From: Bacteroidales bacterium Bact_23
GTDB taxonomy: Bacteria > Bacteroidota > Bacteroidia > Bacteroidales > Lentimicrobiaceae
Assembly (NCBI GenBank): GCA_001603685.1
Contig: LUZO01000140.1
Span: 1-5,007, forward strand
DNA length: 5,007 nt
Direction of reading: 5' to 3'
Shown here: positions 1 to 5,007 of the stretch, in pieces
How the letters are laid out: each line of letters opens with the position of its first letter
How positions within the stretch are numbered: position 1 is the first letter of the stretch
The notes under the pieces: generated by a model
The model's database searches: none
What the model was told of the DNA's origin: nothing
Seen by the model: the letters and a program-made list of their open reading frames with translations, nothing else
Position numbers and translations under genes: made by a program

Positions 1-1789
1 CCTTCAGGCGGCGGTCGTTCTGTACATTGTTGTTCAGCCCGCCGTAATAGTGCGCCGCATCTTTCAGGCCGGCAACCAGTTCAATGCAGTCGATGCTTTC
101 AACTTCGGGGTGCGAAGCGATGGCCGATGTGGTAACTCCGATTCCAAAACCAACAACCAGGACATTTTTACATTCCAGCCCGGCATAAAACGGCAGATGC
201 CCCACCATCTTCACCACTTTGATGGCATCGTAACTGGAGCCTATCACTGCACTGTTGTTCACATAGGTAGCCAGCGCCGCCCCTTTTCCTCCCGGCTCAC
301 GGCCCACCACCCAGGTTCCTTCCACCGACTCGCGGTATTCCATAATCTCGCGGTTGAAACGGGTGAACGAAGGTGGCAGTATTTTCAGTTCAGGTGCGGC
401 AATCAGGAAGATCAGCAGAGCCGACGAGCCGGCTATGGCAATGTATTTCAGCCCGCCGGCCTTTGCAGGTGCAGACTTTCGGGTAATCAGCCAGGCAGCA
501 CCCATCAGCGAAAAGGCAAAGAAAAAGACCGAGCGTCCCGCTCCCAGAAGCGGTATCAGCACGAAAGCAGCCAGGAAGGGCCCGGCTACGCTTCCAAGCG
601 TATTGTAGAACAATATCCTGCCCATCCCCCTGCTGATTCCGGAATTATCTCCGGTGACCAGCGCGCAGGCCAGCGGAAACCCGTATCCAGAGAGGAAAGT
701 AGCCGAAAATATCACCAGTAGCGCCGAAATTGCCGGAATCACTATAATGCGCATAAAATAGGCATCCTTGTCGCCGGCCAGCGGAAACATAATCAGTTCC
801 GGAATTTTCAGCAGAATGCCGCCTCCGGCCACCACCACCCCTGCAGTAATTAGCAACAAAACCGCCATGATGTCGCTTTCCGCCTTTTTCGCCCTGCCCG
901 AAGCGTAGAACCTGCTTCCGGCAAAAACCCCAAGTATGACCACCGACGCAATCAGCGAAAAGGTGTAGCTGGTATTGGTCATATAGATTCTGAAAATCCG
1001 GAACCACACCACCTGCAGCCCCATCATGGCAAAACCGAACATGAAAGTTCCGGTAAGGGCCGCCGTTTTACTTCCGGCAGAAATATCCCTAGCGTTTTTC
1101 TCTTTTGATGATTTAGCGGCCGATGTAATATCAGCTTTCTCCTCCCGGATCGGGCTTTCACTCTGAAACCGGAATATCCACAGCAACAAAGCCGATATCA
1201 GGTTAAGGAATATGGCAAGCAAAAGGGTATTTTGCTGCCCCGTCAGCCTGATCAGAAGAAATCCGGTTGCCAGGCCGCCAATGGTACTGCCGATGGTTTC
1301 CAGGGCATAGACTTTCCCGATTGTTTTTCCGGGATTTTGTCCGCTGCAGGCAATCATTCCGGTGATAACCGGCAGCACGCCGCCCATAAAGAATGCCGGC
1401 ACAAACATCAGCAACAGCGAAAGGGGAACCACCACCCCGTCGGCCGATGACACCGTAAATCCGGCGGATGCCAGTTTGCCGTACAAAGCCGGTATTCCGG
1501 ATTGAATCAGCAGTGAAGCGGCTAATGCGGTTAATCCGGTAAGCAGGAAAAGGATGGTAAGTATTTTTTGGTGGGGAACCTTTTTGCCGGCCATTCCGCC
1601 CCAGATCCACGCACCCGTTCCGGCTCCCGCCATAAATGCCATCAGCACCAGCGTACCCGATTTCACCGTGGCACCAATGGCAAGAGCAAGCATCCTCACC
1701 CAGCTCACTTCATAAACCAGAAATGAAAAGCCGGCAAAAAAGACCAGCACCGGCAGCAGATAATTCGGAATGGATGAGCGGTTTTTCAT
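1..1789 (-). CDS. Fused multi-span membrane protein / spermidine synthase-like domain (3' end outside window)
   Basis: One uninterrupted frame runs from an ATG at 1789 to the left edge (596 codons, no stop), so the C-terminus is missing. Residues 10 to about 465 carry roughly 12-13 hydrophobic segments in two halves, split by a charged, Ser/Lys-rich linker (about 208-243). Each half has a similar glycine-rich motif, YALETIGSTIGG (161-172) and LFYNTLGSVAGP (393-404), suggesting an internal duplication as in MFS-like proteins. From about 475 a soluble domain begins, with NNSAVIGSSYDAIKV (511-525), HLP (531-533), the nucleotide-binding loop GFGIG (547-551) and an acidic strand end IDCIEL (566-571), as in spermidine synthase/methyltransferase folds. 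This architecture is known as fused MFS/spermidine synthase; polyamine synthesis by it is not established. The loop lacks the GGGDG of classical SpeE, and the catalytic Asp region would lie outside the window. Fold and family are well supported; the reaction is unknown. Confidence 0.88.
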   Translation of the reverse strand, partial: MKNRSSIPNYLLPVLVFFAGFSFLVYEVSWVRMLALAIGATVKSGTLVLMAFMAGAGTGAWIWGGMAGKKVPHQKILTILFLLTGLTALAASLLIQSGIPALYGKLASAGFTVSSADGVVVPLSLLLMFVPAFFMGGVLPVITGMIACSGQNPGKTIGKVYALETIGSTIGGLATGFLLIRLTGQQNTLLLAIFLNLISALLLWIFRFQSESPIREEKADITSAAKSSKEKNARDISAGSKTAALTGTFMFGFAMMGLQVVWFRIFRIYMTNTSYTFSLIASVVILGVFAGSRFYASGRAKKAESDIMAVLLLITAGVVVAGGGILLKIPELIMFPLAGDKDAYFMRIIVIPAISALLVIFSATFLSGYGFPLACALVTGDNSGISRGMGRILFYNTLGSVAGPFLAAFVLIPLLGAGRSVFFFAFSLMGAAWLITRKSAPAKAGGLKYIAIAGSSALLIFLIAAPELKILPPSFTRFNREIMEYRESVEGTWVVGREPGGKGAALATYVNNSAVIGSSYDAIKVVKMVGHLPFYAGLECKNVLVVGFGIGVTTSAIASHPEVESIDCIELVAGLKDAAHYYGGLNNNVQNDRRLK

Positions 1790-1811
1790 GAACAGCGTTA
1801 TTGCCAGGAAG

Positions 1812-1847
1812 CAAAGTTACAAAGTTTAGCTGCTCCCCCGTCCCAAA
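1812..1847 (-). promoter_or_regulatory. Putative Bacteroidota-type promoter of the membrane/spermidine synthase-like gene
   Basis: Read on the minus strand, TAACTTTG (1819-1812) matches the TAnnTTTG -7 box exactly. It lies about 22 bases before the ATG at 1789, giving a short leader. The nearest TTTG (1847-1844) is 24 bases upstream, slightly long for a -33 box, and it sits inside the T-rich tail of the upstream terminator. A second ACTTTG directly precedes the -7 box. The -7 box is convincing and the -33 box is weak. Confidence 0.5.
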
Positions 1848-1892
1848 AAGAAGGATGCCTGCACGGGTTTATCCGGACCGGCAGGCATCTTA
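1846..1892 (-). terminator. Rho-independent-type terminator of the lipoprotein gene
   Basis: A perfect 8-bp stem, ATGCCTGC (1855-1862) with GCAGGCAT (1881-1888), closes an 18-base loop. The loop can pair further (CGGT with ACCCG, one bulge). On the minus strand the hairpin is followed by CCTTCTTTTTGGG, a T-rich tail. It lies about 50 bases past the lipoprotein stop codon and before the next minus-strand promoter, so it should end lipoprotein transcription. The other side is flanked by an A-run, so some two-way activity is possible, but no plus-strand gene ends here. Confidence 0.75.
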
Positions 1893-1941
1893 AAAAATGC
1901 AGTCAAATGAGTGAATATGGCGAAATACGCCGGGTAAAATC

Positions 1942-2505
1942 CTAATTACCTGCTTTCCACTTGCGGAATTCGTTAACCAGGCTAAGGGAGGAGTCATCCG
2001 GAGAACTTACGGAAGTGGTGAGGGTAAGTTTCTTTGAGTTTCCGGGCCAGAATACCACCGGCATAAAATCGCCGCCATAACTCCCGTTCGATTCGGAATA
2101 CGACTCAGAATCAAGTGCGGCGCCAATGCTCAGCATCAGTGGGCTGTTTTTGTCGTACTGATACAGCCTTGCTGCCGAAAGCGAGGGAAAATCCATGGTA
2201 ACTTCGCCGCAAAGCAGACCGTTCTGCTCGTAAAGACGGGTCTTTACATTGGTGGCTCCGGGATAATCCTGCGCAATCTGATCACCGTTGATATAATTGC
2301 TGAGCAGTTCTTCAAAATCCCCTGCACTGACATCGTTTTCATTATCCATTACCGACATAATATTGATATATCGTATGGTCAGCTTGCCGGAGTTGGCTCC
2401 CGTGAACTCAAAGGTGTATTCTTTTTTCTCAACGGTAAGGCACGAGCTGAGAAACAGGGCTACCAACCCTAAAACTGATAATTTCAGAATCTTTGTTAAT
2501 TTCAT
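1942..2505 (-). CDS. Small lipoprotein of unknown function
   Basis: This encodes 187 residues from an ATG at 2505 to a TAG stop. The N-terminus is a classic lipoprotein signal: Lys at 2 and 5, a hydrophobic run (about 8-18) and a lipobox LSSC with Cys22 as the lipidation site. The frame opens upstream at a TTG (2532), but that TTG is the end of a promoter -7 box and would bury the signal peptide under nine extra residues, so ATG 2505 is preferred. The mature part (about 165 residues) looks like alternating beta segments (YTFEFTG, KLTIRYINI, GLLCGEVTMDF, KKLTLTTSV) with a Ser/Gly-rich stretch (SESYSESNGSYGG). I see no catalytic motif and no acidic stretch after Cys22 of the kind linked to surface export in some Bacteroidota, so periplasmic membrane anchoring is the default guess. 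It has its own promoter and terminator, so it appears monocistronic. I do not recognise the family. Confidence 0.85.
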   Translation of the reverse strand: MKLTKILKLSVLGLVALFLSSCLTVEKKEYTFEFTGANSGKLTIRYINIMSVMDNENDVSAGDFEELLSNYINGDQIAQDYPGATNVKTRLYEQNGLLCGEVTMDFPSLSAARLYQYDKNSPLMLSIGAALDSESYSESNGSYGGDFMPVVFWPGNSKKLTLTTSVSSPDDSSLSLVNEFRKWKAGN

Positions 2506-2529
2506 TTCGGTGGAGTATTTGTGAATATA

Positions 2530-2558
2530 CAAAAATAATTCAAATATGATTACGCAAA
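2530..2558 (-). promoter_or_regulatory. Putative Bacteroidota promoter of the lipoprotein gene
   Basis: On the minus strand TTTG (2558-2555) is followed after 17 bases by TATTTTTG (2537-2530), an exact TAnnTTTG match. Transcription would start near 2525, leaving a leader of about 20 bases before ATG 2505. This position is the main reason to reject the upstream TTG as the start codon. Confidence 0.65.
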
Positions 2559-2597
2559 GTATAAACGGCCTTCCGCGGCAATTTGTTTTACCCGGAT

Positions 2598-2620
2598 AGA
2601 AAATTAACAGTTAATTTTCT
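2598..2620. promoter_or_regulatory. Perfect 11-bp inverted repeat, candidate operator
   Basis: AGAAAATTAAC (2598-2608), a single A (2609), then GTTAATTTTCT (2610-2620): the arms are perfectly complementary. The element sits between the two divergent promoters, centred about 84 bases upstream of the expected lipoprotein transcription start and about 93 upstream of the expected pnuC start. As RNA it would be an AT-rich hairpin with a tiny loop, and it lies outside both predicted transcripts, so a dimeric DNA-binding protein site is more likely than a terminator. The regulator is unknown. Confidence 0.55.
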
Positions 2621-2663
2621 CCAAAATGGCAAACCGGATGGGCCCAAACAAGGCTTGAAGTTT

Positions 2664-2696
2664 TTTGTTTTCTCTGAAACTAATGTTGTACTTTTG
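2664..2696 (+). promoter_or_regulatory. Putative Bacteroidota promoter of the pnuC operon
   Basis: TTTG (2664-2667) is followed after 21 bases by TACTTTTG (2689-2696), an exact TAnnTTTG match. Transcription would begin near 2700-2703, leaving a leader of about 145 bases before the pnuC ATG. A nearer but imperfect box, TATTTTTA (2773-2780), has no good -33 partner. Confidence 0.6.
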
Positions 2697-2699
2697 TTC

Positions 2700-2844
2700 G
2701 CCAATAGAATTTACTTTTACTTTTTAATATATCTACAATCTTGATTATCAGATATTTAAAATCTAAAATTTCTATTTTTACCTCATAGTCAAGGATTTAA
2801 CAACTTACGGGAGATAACCGACAACATAACCAACGCTTTTTGTT
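2700..2844 (+). promoter_or_regulatory. Long AT-rich untranslated leader of pnuC
   Basis: This is the rest of the 339-base gene-free stretch. It is strongly AT-rich up to about 2790, then more mixed, with a direct repeat ATAACC at 2814-2819 and 2826-2831. The start region GTTATG (2842-2847) can pair with CATAAC (2825-2830); the overlapping TTGTTA (2840-2845) can instead pair with TAACAA (2798-2803). I see no match to the TPP riboswitch core, and nothing I could identify as a known NAD-related riboswitch. No Shine-Dalgarno sequence precedes the ATG. Boundaries depend on the predicted promoter. Confidence 0.35.
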
Positions 2845-3477
2845 ATGACTGAATTCTGGAACCTACTGATTTCCAACCTCGCAAATACTACCTGGCTTGA
2901 ATTTATTGCCGTTGTGCTGGGAATTGCCAGCGTTTGGTACGCCCAGCGCGAGAATATCCTGGTGTATCCAACCGGTATTGTCAGTGTACTGATTTTCGTT
3001 TACATCTGCTTCAAGGCGATGCTTTATGCCGATGCCGGAATCAACCTGTTTTACTTTTTTACAAGTGTTTACGGCTGGTACAACTGGACCCGCCCGAGGG
3101 AGGATAACAAGACCCTAGCCATCAGTGTAAATACAAAGACTCAGCAATGGGCCGGCATTGGCCTCACGGTGGCTTCGTTCTGGGCGATATACGGGCTTAT
3201 CTGGATATTCAAACACGACGATGCCGACTATATGCAATCGTACATTCCCTGGGCCGATTCATTTACCACCGCCATTTTTCTGGTCGGTATGCTGCTGATG
3301 GCCCGCAAGAAAGTTGAAAACTGGACCTACTGGATCATCGGCGATGTGGTGTCTGTACCGCTCTATTTTGCCAGGGGGCTGGTGTTTGCCAGTTTCCAGT
3401 ATGTGGTATTTCTGGTGATTGCAGTCATGGGGCTGATTGAGTGGCGCCGCAAATACCGCTTATCGAAAGGCTTATGA
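2845..3477 (+). CDS. pnuC: Nicotinamide riboside transporter PnuC
   Basis: This encodes 210 residues, a usual length for PnuC, an inner-membrane facilitator. Hydrophobic segments lie at about 17-32, 37-60, 64-80, 103-121, 137-153, 161-177 and 182-199, consistent with the seven-span PnuC/SWEET-like fold. Family-like features include WLEFIAVVLGIASVWYA (17-33), NLFYFFTSVYGWYNW (67-81), and a WxxW in each half (W78-W81, W160-W163). The C-terminal tail is basic (IEWRRKYR). PnuC works by facilitated diffusion, and uptake is driven by phosphorylation inside the cell; the next gene, overlapping by 4 bases, supplies a fitting kinase. That context favours nicotinamide riboside over thiamine, the substrate of the related PnuT proteins of Bacteroidota, which are usually linked to thiamine pyrophosphokinase and a TPP riboswitch, neither seen here. 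The ATG start follows a leader without a Shine-Dalgarno sequence. Family assignment is firm; substrate is inferred from the neighbour. Confidence 0.93.
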   Translation: MTEFWNLLISNLANTTWLEFIAVVLGIASVWYAQRENILVYPTGIVSVLIFVYICFKAMLYADAGINLFYFFTSVYGWYNWTRPREDNKTLAISVNTKTQQWAGIGLTVASFWAIYGLIWIFKHDDADYMQSYIPWADSFTTAIFLVGMLLMARKKVENWTYWIIGDVVSVPLYFARGLVFASFQYVVFLVIAVMGLIEWRRKYRLSKGL

Positions 3478-3995
3478 TCCACAGAATTGCCATTACAGGA
3501 CCGGAATCTACCGGAAAATCGTGGCTTGCCGAACAGCTTGCCCGCCACTATGGCGAACCGTGGGTTCCCGAATATTCAAGGGAGTACCTCGAAAAACTGG
3601 GCAGGCCGTACGAAATGGATGACATTCTGTACATTGCGGCCGGTCAGTTTAATGTAGAAAATGAGCTGATCAAATCGGCTAAAAAATATATTTTCTGCGA
3701 TACGGAATTCCTGGTCACTTACATCTGGAGTTTGGTTAAATATGGCGAAGCCCATTCGTGGTTAAACAATATGGCGACCACGCACCGATACAGCCACTAC
3801 CTGTTATGCAACACCGACCTGCCCTGGGAATTTGATCCCCTGCGCGAGCACCCGCACTACCGCGACGAACTGCTGAAACTATACATCCGTGAGCTTGAGG
3901 AGCGAAAACTGCCCTACACCCTGATTTCGGGTGCCGGTGAAGAGCGCCTGCAGAATGCCATCCGGGCGCTGAAGGATGCAGGTCTTACAATCTGA
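3474..3995 (+). CDS. NadR-like ribosylnicotinamide kinase (stand-alone kinase domain)
   Basis: This encodes 173 residues from the ATG at 3474, which overlaps the pnuC stop as ATGA, a sign of coupled translation. An in-frame GTG at 3441 would add 11 residues inside pnuC and is less likely; AAAGG (3466-3470) lies just before the ATG. The P-loop is GPESTGKS (9-16), matching the GGESSGKS type of NadR kinases. Other NadR-like marks follow in order: EYSREY (33-38), FCDTEFLVT (74-82, with D76 as the likely Walker B/catalytic Asp), NTD (113-115), the DPLR lid region (121-124) and LPYTLISG (146-153). Known NadR kinase domains phosphorylate nicotinamide riboside to NMN with ATP in the cytoplasm. NadR of enterics and Haemophilus also carries an NMN adenylyltransferase domain; this protein is only long enough for the kinase. 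It should trap substrate brought in by PnuC. Confidence in the family is high and in the substrate good. Confidence 0.9.
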   Translation: MIHRIAITGPESTGKSWLAEQLARHYGEPWVPEYSREYLEKLGRPYEMDDILYIAAGQFNVENELIKSAKKYIFCDTEFLVTYIWSLVKYGEAHSWLNNMATTHRYSHYLLCNTDLPWEFDPLREHPHYRDELLKLYIRELEERKLPYTLISGAGEERLQNAIRALKDAGLTI

Positions 3996-4025
3996 GTAAC
4001 CGATGATTCAAACCAATCCAAAAGC

Positions 4026-4946
4026 ATGACCGTCACCTCATCCACGCGAAAAGGCTACCTCTATGCGCTGGTTGCAACCATCACCGGATCGCTGGTGTAC
4101 CTGTTCAGCAAGGCTGCGATGAATGAGGTGAGCCTTCCGCAGTTTGGTTTCTGGTGGTTTATCCTGGCCATTTTCTGGAACAGTATGATGGCAATGCACC
4201 CGAAAGGGGGATTTTCCGTTAAGGGATTCACCCGGAGGGATTACCGCACCCTGTTTTTTATCGGCATTTTCGAACTTACTGCCACGGTAGCTCTCTATTC
4301 CGCCATCAACATCACCGACAACCCCGCCATTCCGGGCTTTCTCCGGAACCTTGAATATCTGTTCGTCACCCTGCTGGGCATATTGTTGCTATCCGAAAGT
4401 TTCAGCCGGAAAACTGCGGTGGGCGCCGCGTTGATACTATCCGGCGCCTTTATCATCAGCTTCAGGGGATCGGGAAATTTCAGTTTTATGAGTGCCACAG
4501 CCGGGCTGATGCTCATCTCCACTACCTTCTACGCCATCCGTACCATCCAGGTGAAGAAACATGTAGGTGGCATCGCTCCCGTTGTGCTGGCCATCAACCG
4601 CGCTCTGTTCCTATTCTCCTTCTCGCTGATATTCATGCTGATAAGCGGCAGTTCATTCCTGATTCCGCAAAAGGCATTTTTCAACATTATGGCCGGTTCC
4701 TTTGTCGGGCCGTTTCTCACCTCCATTTTCCAGTATTCCTCGCTGAAATACATCCCCGCCAGCCGCACCGCCATCGTTCAGAGCACTACCGGCCTGTTTG
4801 TCCTGCTCGGCGCCCTGCTGATGTTCGGCATACTGCCCGGGCCGGTGCAGATTGGCGGAGGGATGGTAACCATTGCCGGAGTCGGGGTTATGATGATGAA
4901 AAGGAAAAACACTTCAGGAAATCGGAACCCGCAAAAAATCAGGTAA
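4026..4946 (+). CDS. EamA/DMT-family transporter, substrate unknown
   Basis: This encodes 306 residues with about ten hydrophobic segments (roughly 11-32, 38-57, 73-93, 99-122, 129-147, 153-173, 183-206, 217-238, 244-268, 273-291). That is the two-repeat EamA layout typical of drug/metabolite transporters of about 300 residues. The first repeat shows the usual end pattern: NPAIPGFLRNLEYLF, then LLLSESFSRKTAVGAALILSGAFII with Glu124. In the second repeat the equivalent stretch (LMFGILPGPVQIGGGMVTIAGV) lacks that Glu. The C-terminus is short and basic (KRKNTSGNRNPQKIR), predicted cytoplasmic. It begins 30 bases after the kinase stop with no visible promoter or terminator between, so cotranscription with pnuC and the kinase is likely. 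Family members move amino acids, purines, nucleotide sugars and other metabolites; nothing here fixes the substrate. A role in releasing or taking up an NAD-related metabolite is only a context-based guess. Confidence 0.88.
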   Translation: MTVTSSTRKGYLYALVATITGSLVYLFSKAAMNEVSLPQFGFWWFILAIFWNSMMAMHPKGGFSVKGFTRRDYRTLFFIGIFELTATVALYSAINITDNPAIPGFLRNLEYLFVTLLGILLLSESFSRKTAVGAALILSGAFIISFRGSGNFSFMSATAGLMLISTTFYAIRTIQVKKHVGGIAPVVLAINRALFLFSFSLIFMLISGSSFLIPQKAFFNIMAGSFVGPFLTSIFQYSSLKYIPASRTAIVQSTTGLFVLLGALLMFGILPGPVQIGGGMVTIAGVGVMMMKRKNTSGNRNPQKIR

Positions 4947-4987
4947 AGAACTATTAATCAATTATTTTCCTTCTGATTTCTTTTATA
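4936..4987 (+). terminator. Weak candidate terminator after the EamA gene
   Basis: AAATCAG (4936-4942, overlapping the last codons) can pair with CTGATTT (4973-4979), followed by the T-rich CTTTTATAG. The loop is about 30 bases and the stem is AT-rich, so it is poor as an intrinsic terminator. TTCTGA (4971-4976) could instead pair with TCAGAA (4999-5004). The true operon end may lie past the window. Confidence 0.2.
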
Positions 4988-5007
4988 GATAATGCTTTTC
5001 AGAAACC

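Noticed and set aside
50..721. Long plus-strand open frame (223 codons) opposite the fusion gene
   Set aside because: It lies antisense to a 596-codon frame with clear family motifs. Its own translation is low-complexity, rich in His, Gln and Arg, and shows no domain.
645..1610. Two minus-strand frames (645-1007 and 1203-1610) inside the fusion gene
   Set aside because: Both sit in the same shifted frame relative to the real gene, and the real frame stays open and meaningful through both. They are shadows, not evidence of a frameshift.
2506..2532. TTG at 2532 as the lipoprotein start
   Set aside because: The TTG is the end of an exact TAnnTTTG promoter box and would place nine polar residues before the signal peptide. 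ATG 2505 gives a standard lipoprotein signal.
2639..2646. TGGGCCCA 8-bp palindrome
   Set aside because: It is short, expected by chance at this length, and has no repeat elsewhere that I noticed.
2700..2844. TPP riboswitch upstream of pnuC, which would make it a thiamine transporter
   Set aside because: I find no CUGAGA-type core and no matching downstream conserved segment. The overlapping NadR-like kinase points to nicotinamide riboside.
3441..3473. GTG at 3441 as the kinase start
   Set aside because: It would extend the overlap with pnuC to 37 bases and add residues not expected before the P-loop. ATG 3474 gives the common ATGA overlap.
4295..4774. Minus-strand frames opposite the EamA gene
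   Set aside because: They are antisense to a well-supported ten-span transporter frame and have no start context or domain.

Overview
The window looks like chromosomal DNA of a Bacteroidota member, probably Bacteroidales-like with moderate GC. Three things suggest this. The intergenic regions carry close matches to the Bacteroidota promoter (TTTG about 17-24 bases before TAnnTTTG). Start codons mostly lack a Shine-Dalgarno sequence. The gene content also fits: a small PnuC next to a NadR-like kinase, and a multi-membrane-span/spermidine-synthase-like fusion. This is inference from motifs, not a phylogenetic placement.

Layout. Bases 1-1789 (minus strand) hold one long reading frame that runs off the left edge. 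It encodes a polytopic membrane protein fused to a spermidine-synthase-like Rossmann domain, with 596 codons visible and no stop. Bases 1790-1941 hold its putative promoter and, just upstream, the hairpin terminator of the next gene. Bases 1942-2505 (minus) encode a small lipoprotein of unknown function. Bases 2506-2844 form a 339-base divergent intergenic region with one promoter firing each way. Between the two promoters lies a perfect 11-bp inverted repeat with a one-base centre, and after them an AT-rich leader of about 145 bases. Bases 2845-4946 (plus) are three closely spaced genes: pnuC, a stand-alone ribosylnicotinamide kinase that overlaps pnuC by 4 bases, and, 30 bases on, an EamA/DMT-family transporter. 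The last 61 bases are non-coding and AT-rich, with only weak inverted repeats.

Function. The best supported unit is the pnuC-kinase pair. PnuC lets nicotinamide riboside cross the inner membrane by facilitated diffusion, and the kinase traps it as NMN, which feeds NAD synthesis. The kinase has no adenylyltransferase domain, so a separate NMN/NaMN adenylyltransferase must exist elsewhere. The EamA transporter is probably cotranscribed; its substrate cannot be read from the sequence. The lipoprotein and the fusion protein have no visible functional link to NAD salvage, although the lipoprotein shares the divergent control region.

I found no RNA genes, CRISPR array, insertion sequence or phage signature. 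The window is mostly ordinary housekeeping and salvage sequence. The most interesting points are the central palindrome, the leader and start-codon pairing of pnuC, and the altered nucleotide-binding loop of the fusion protein.
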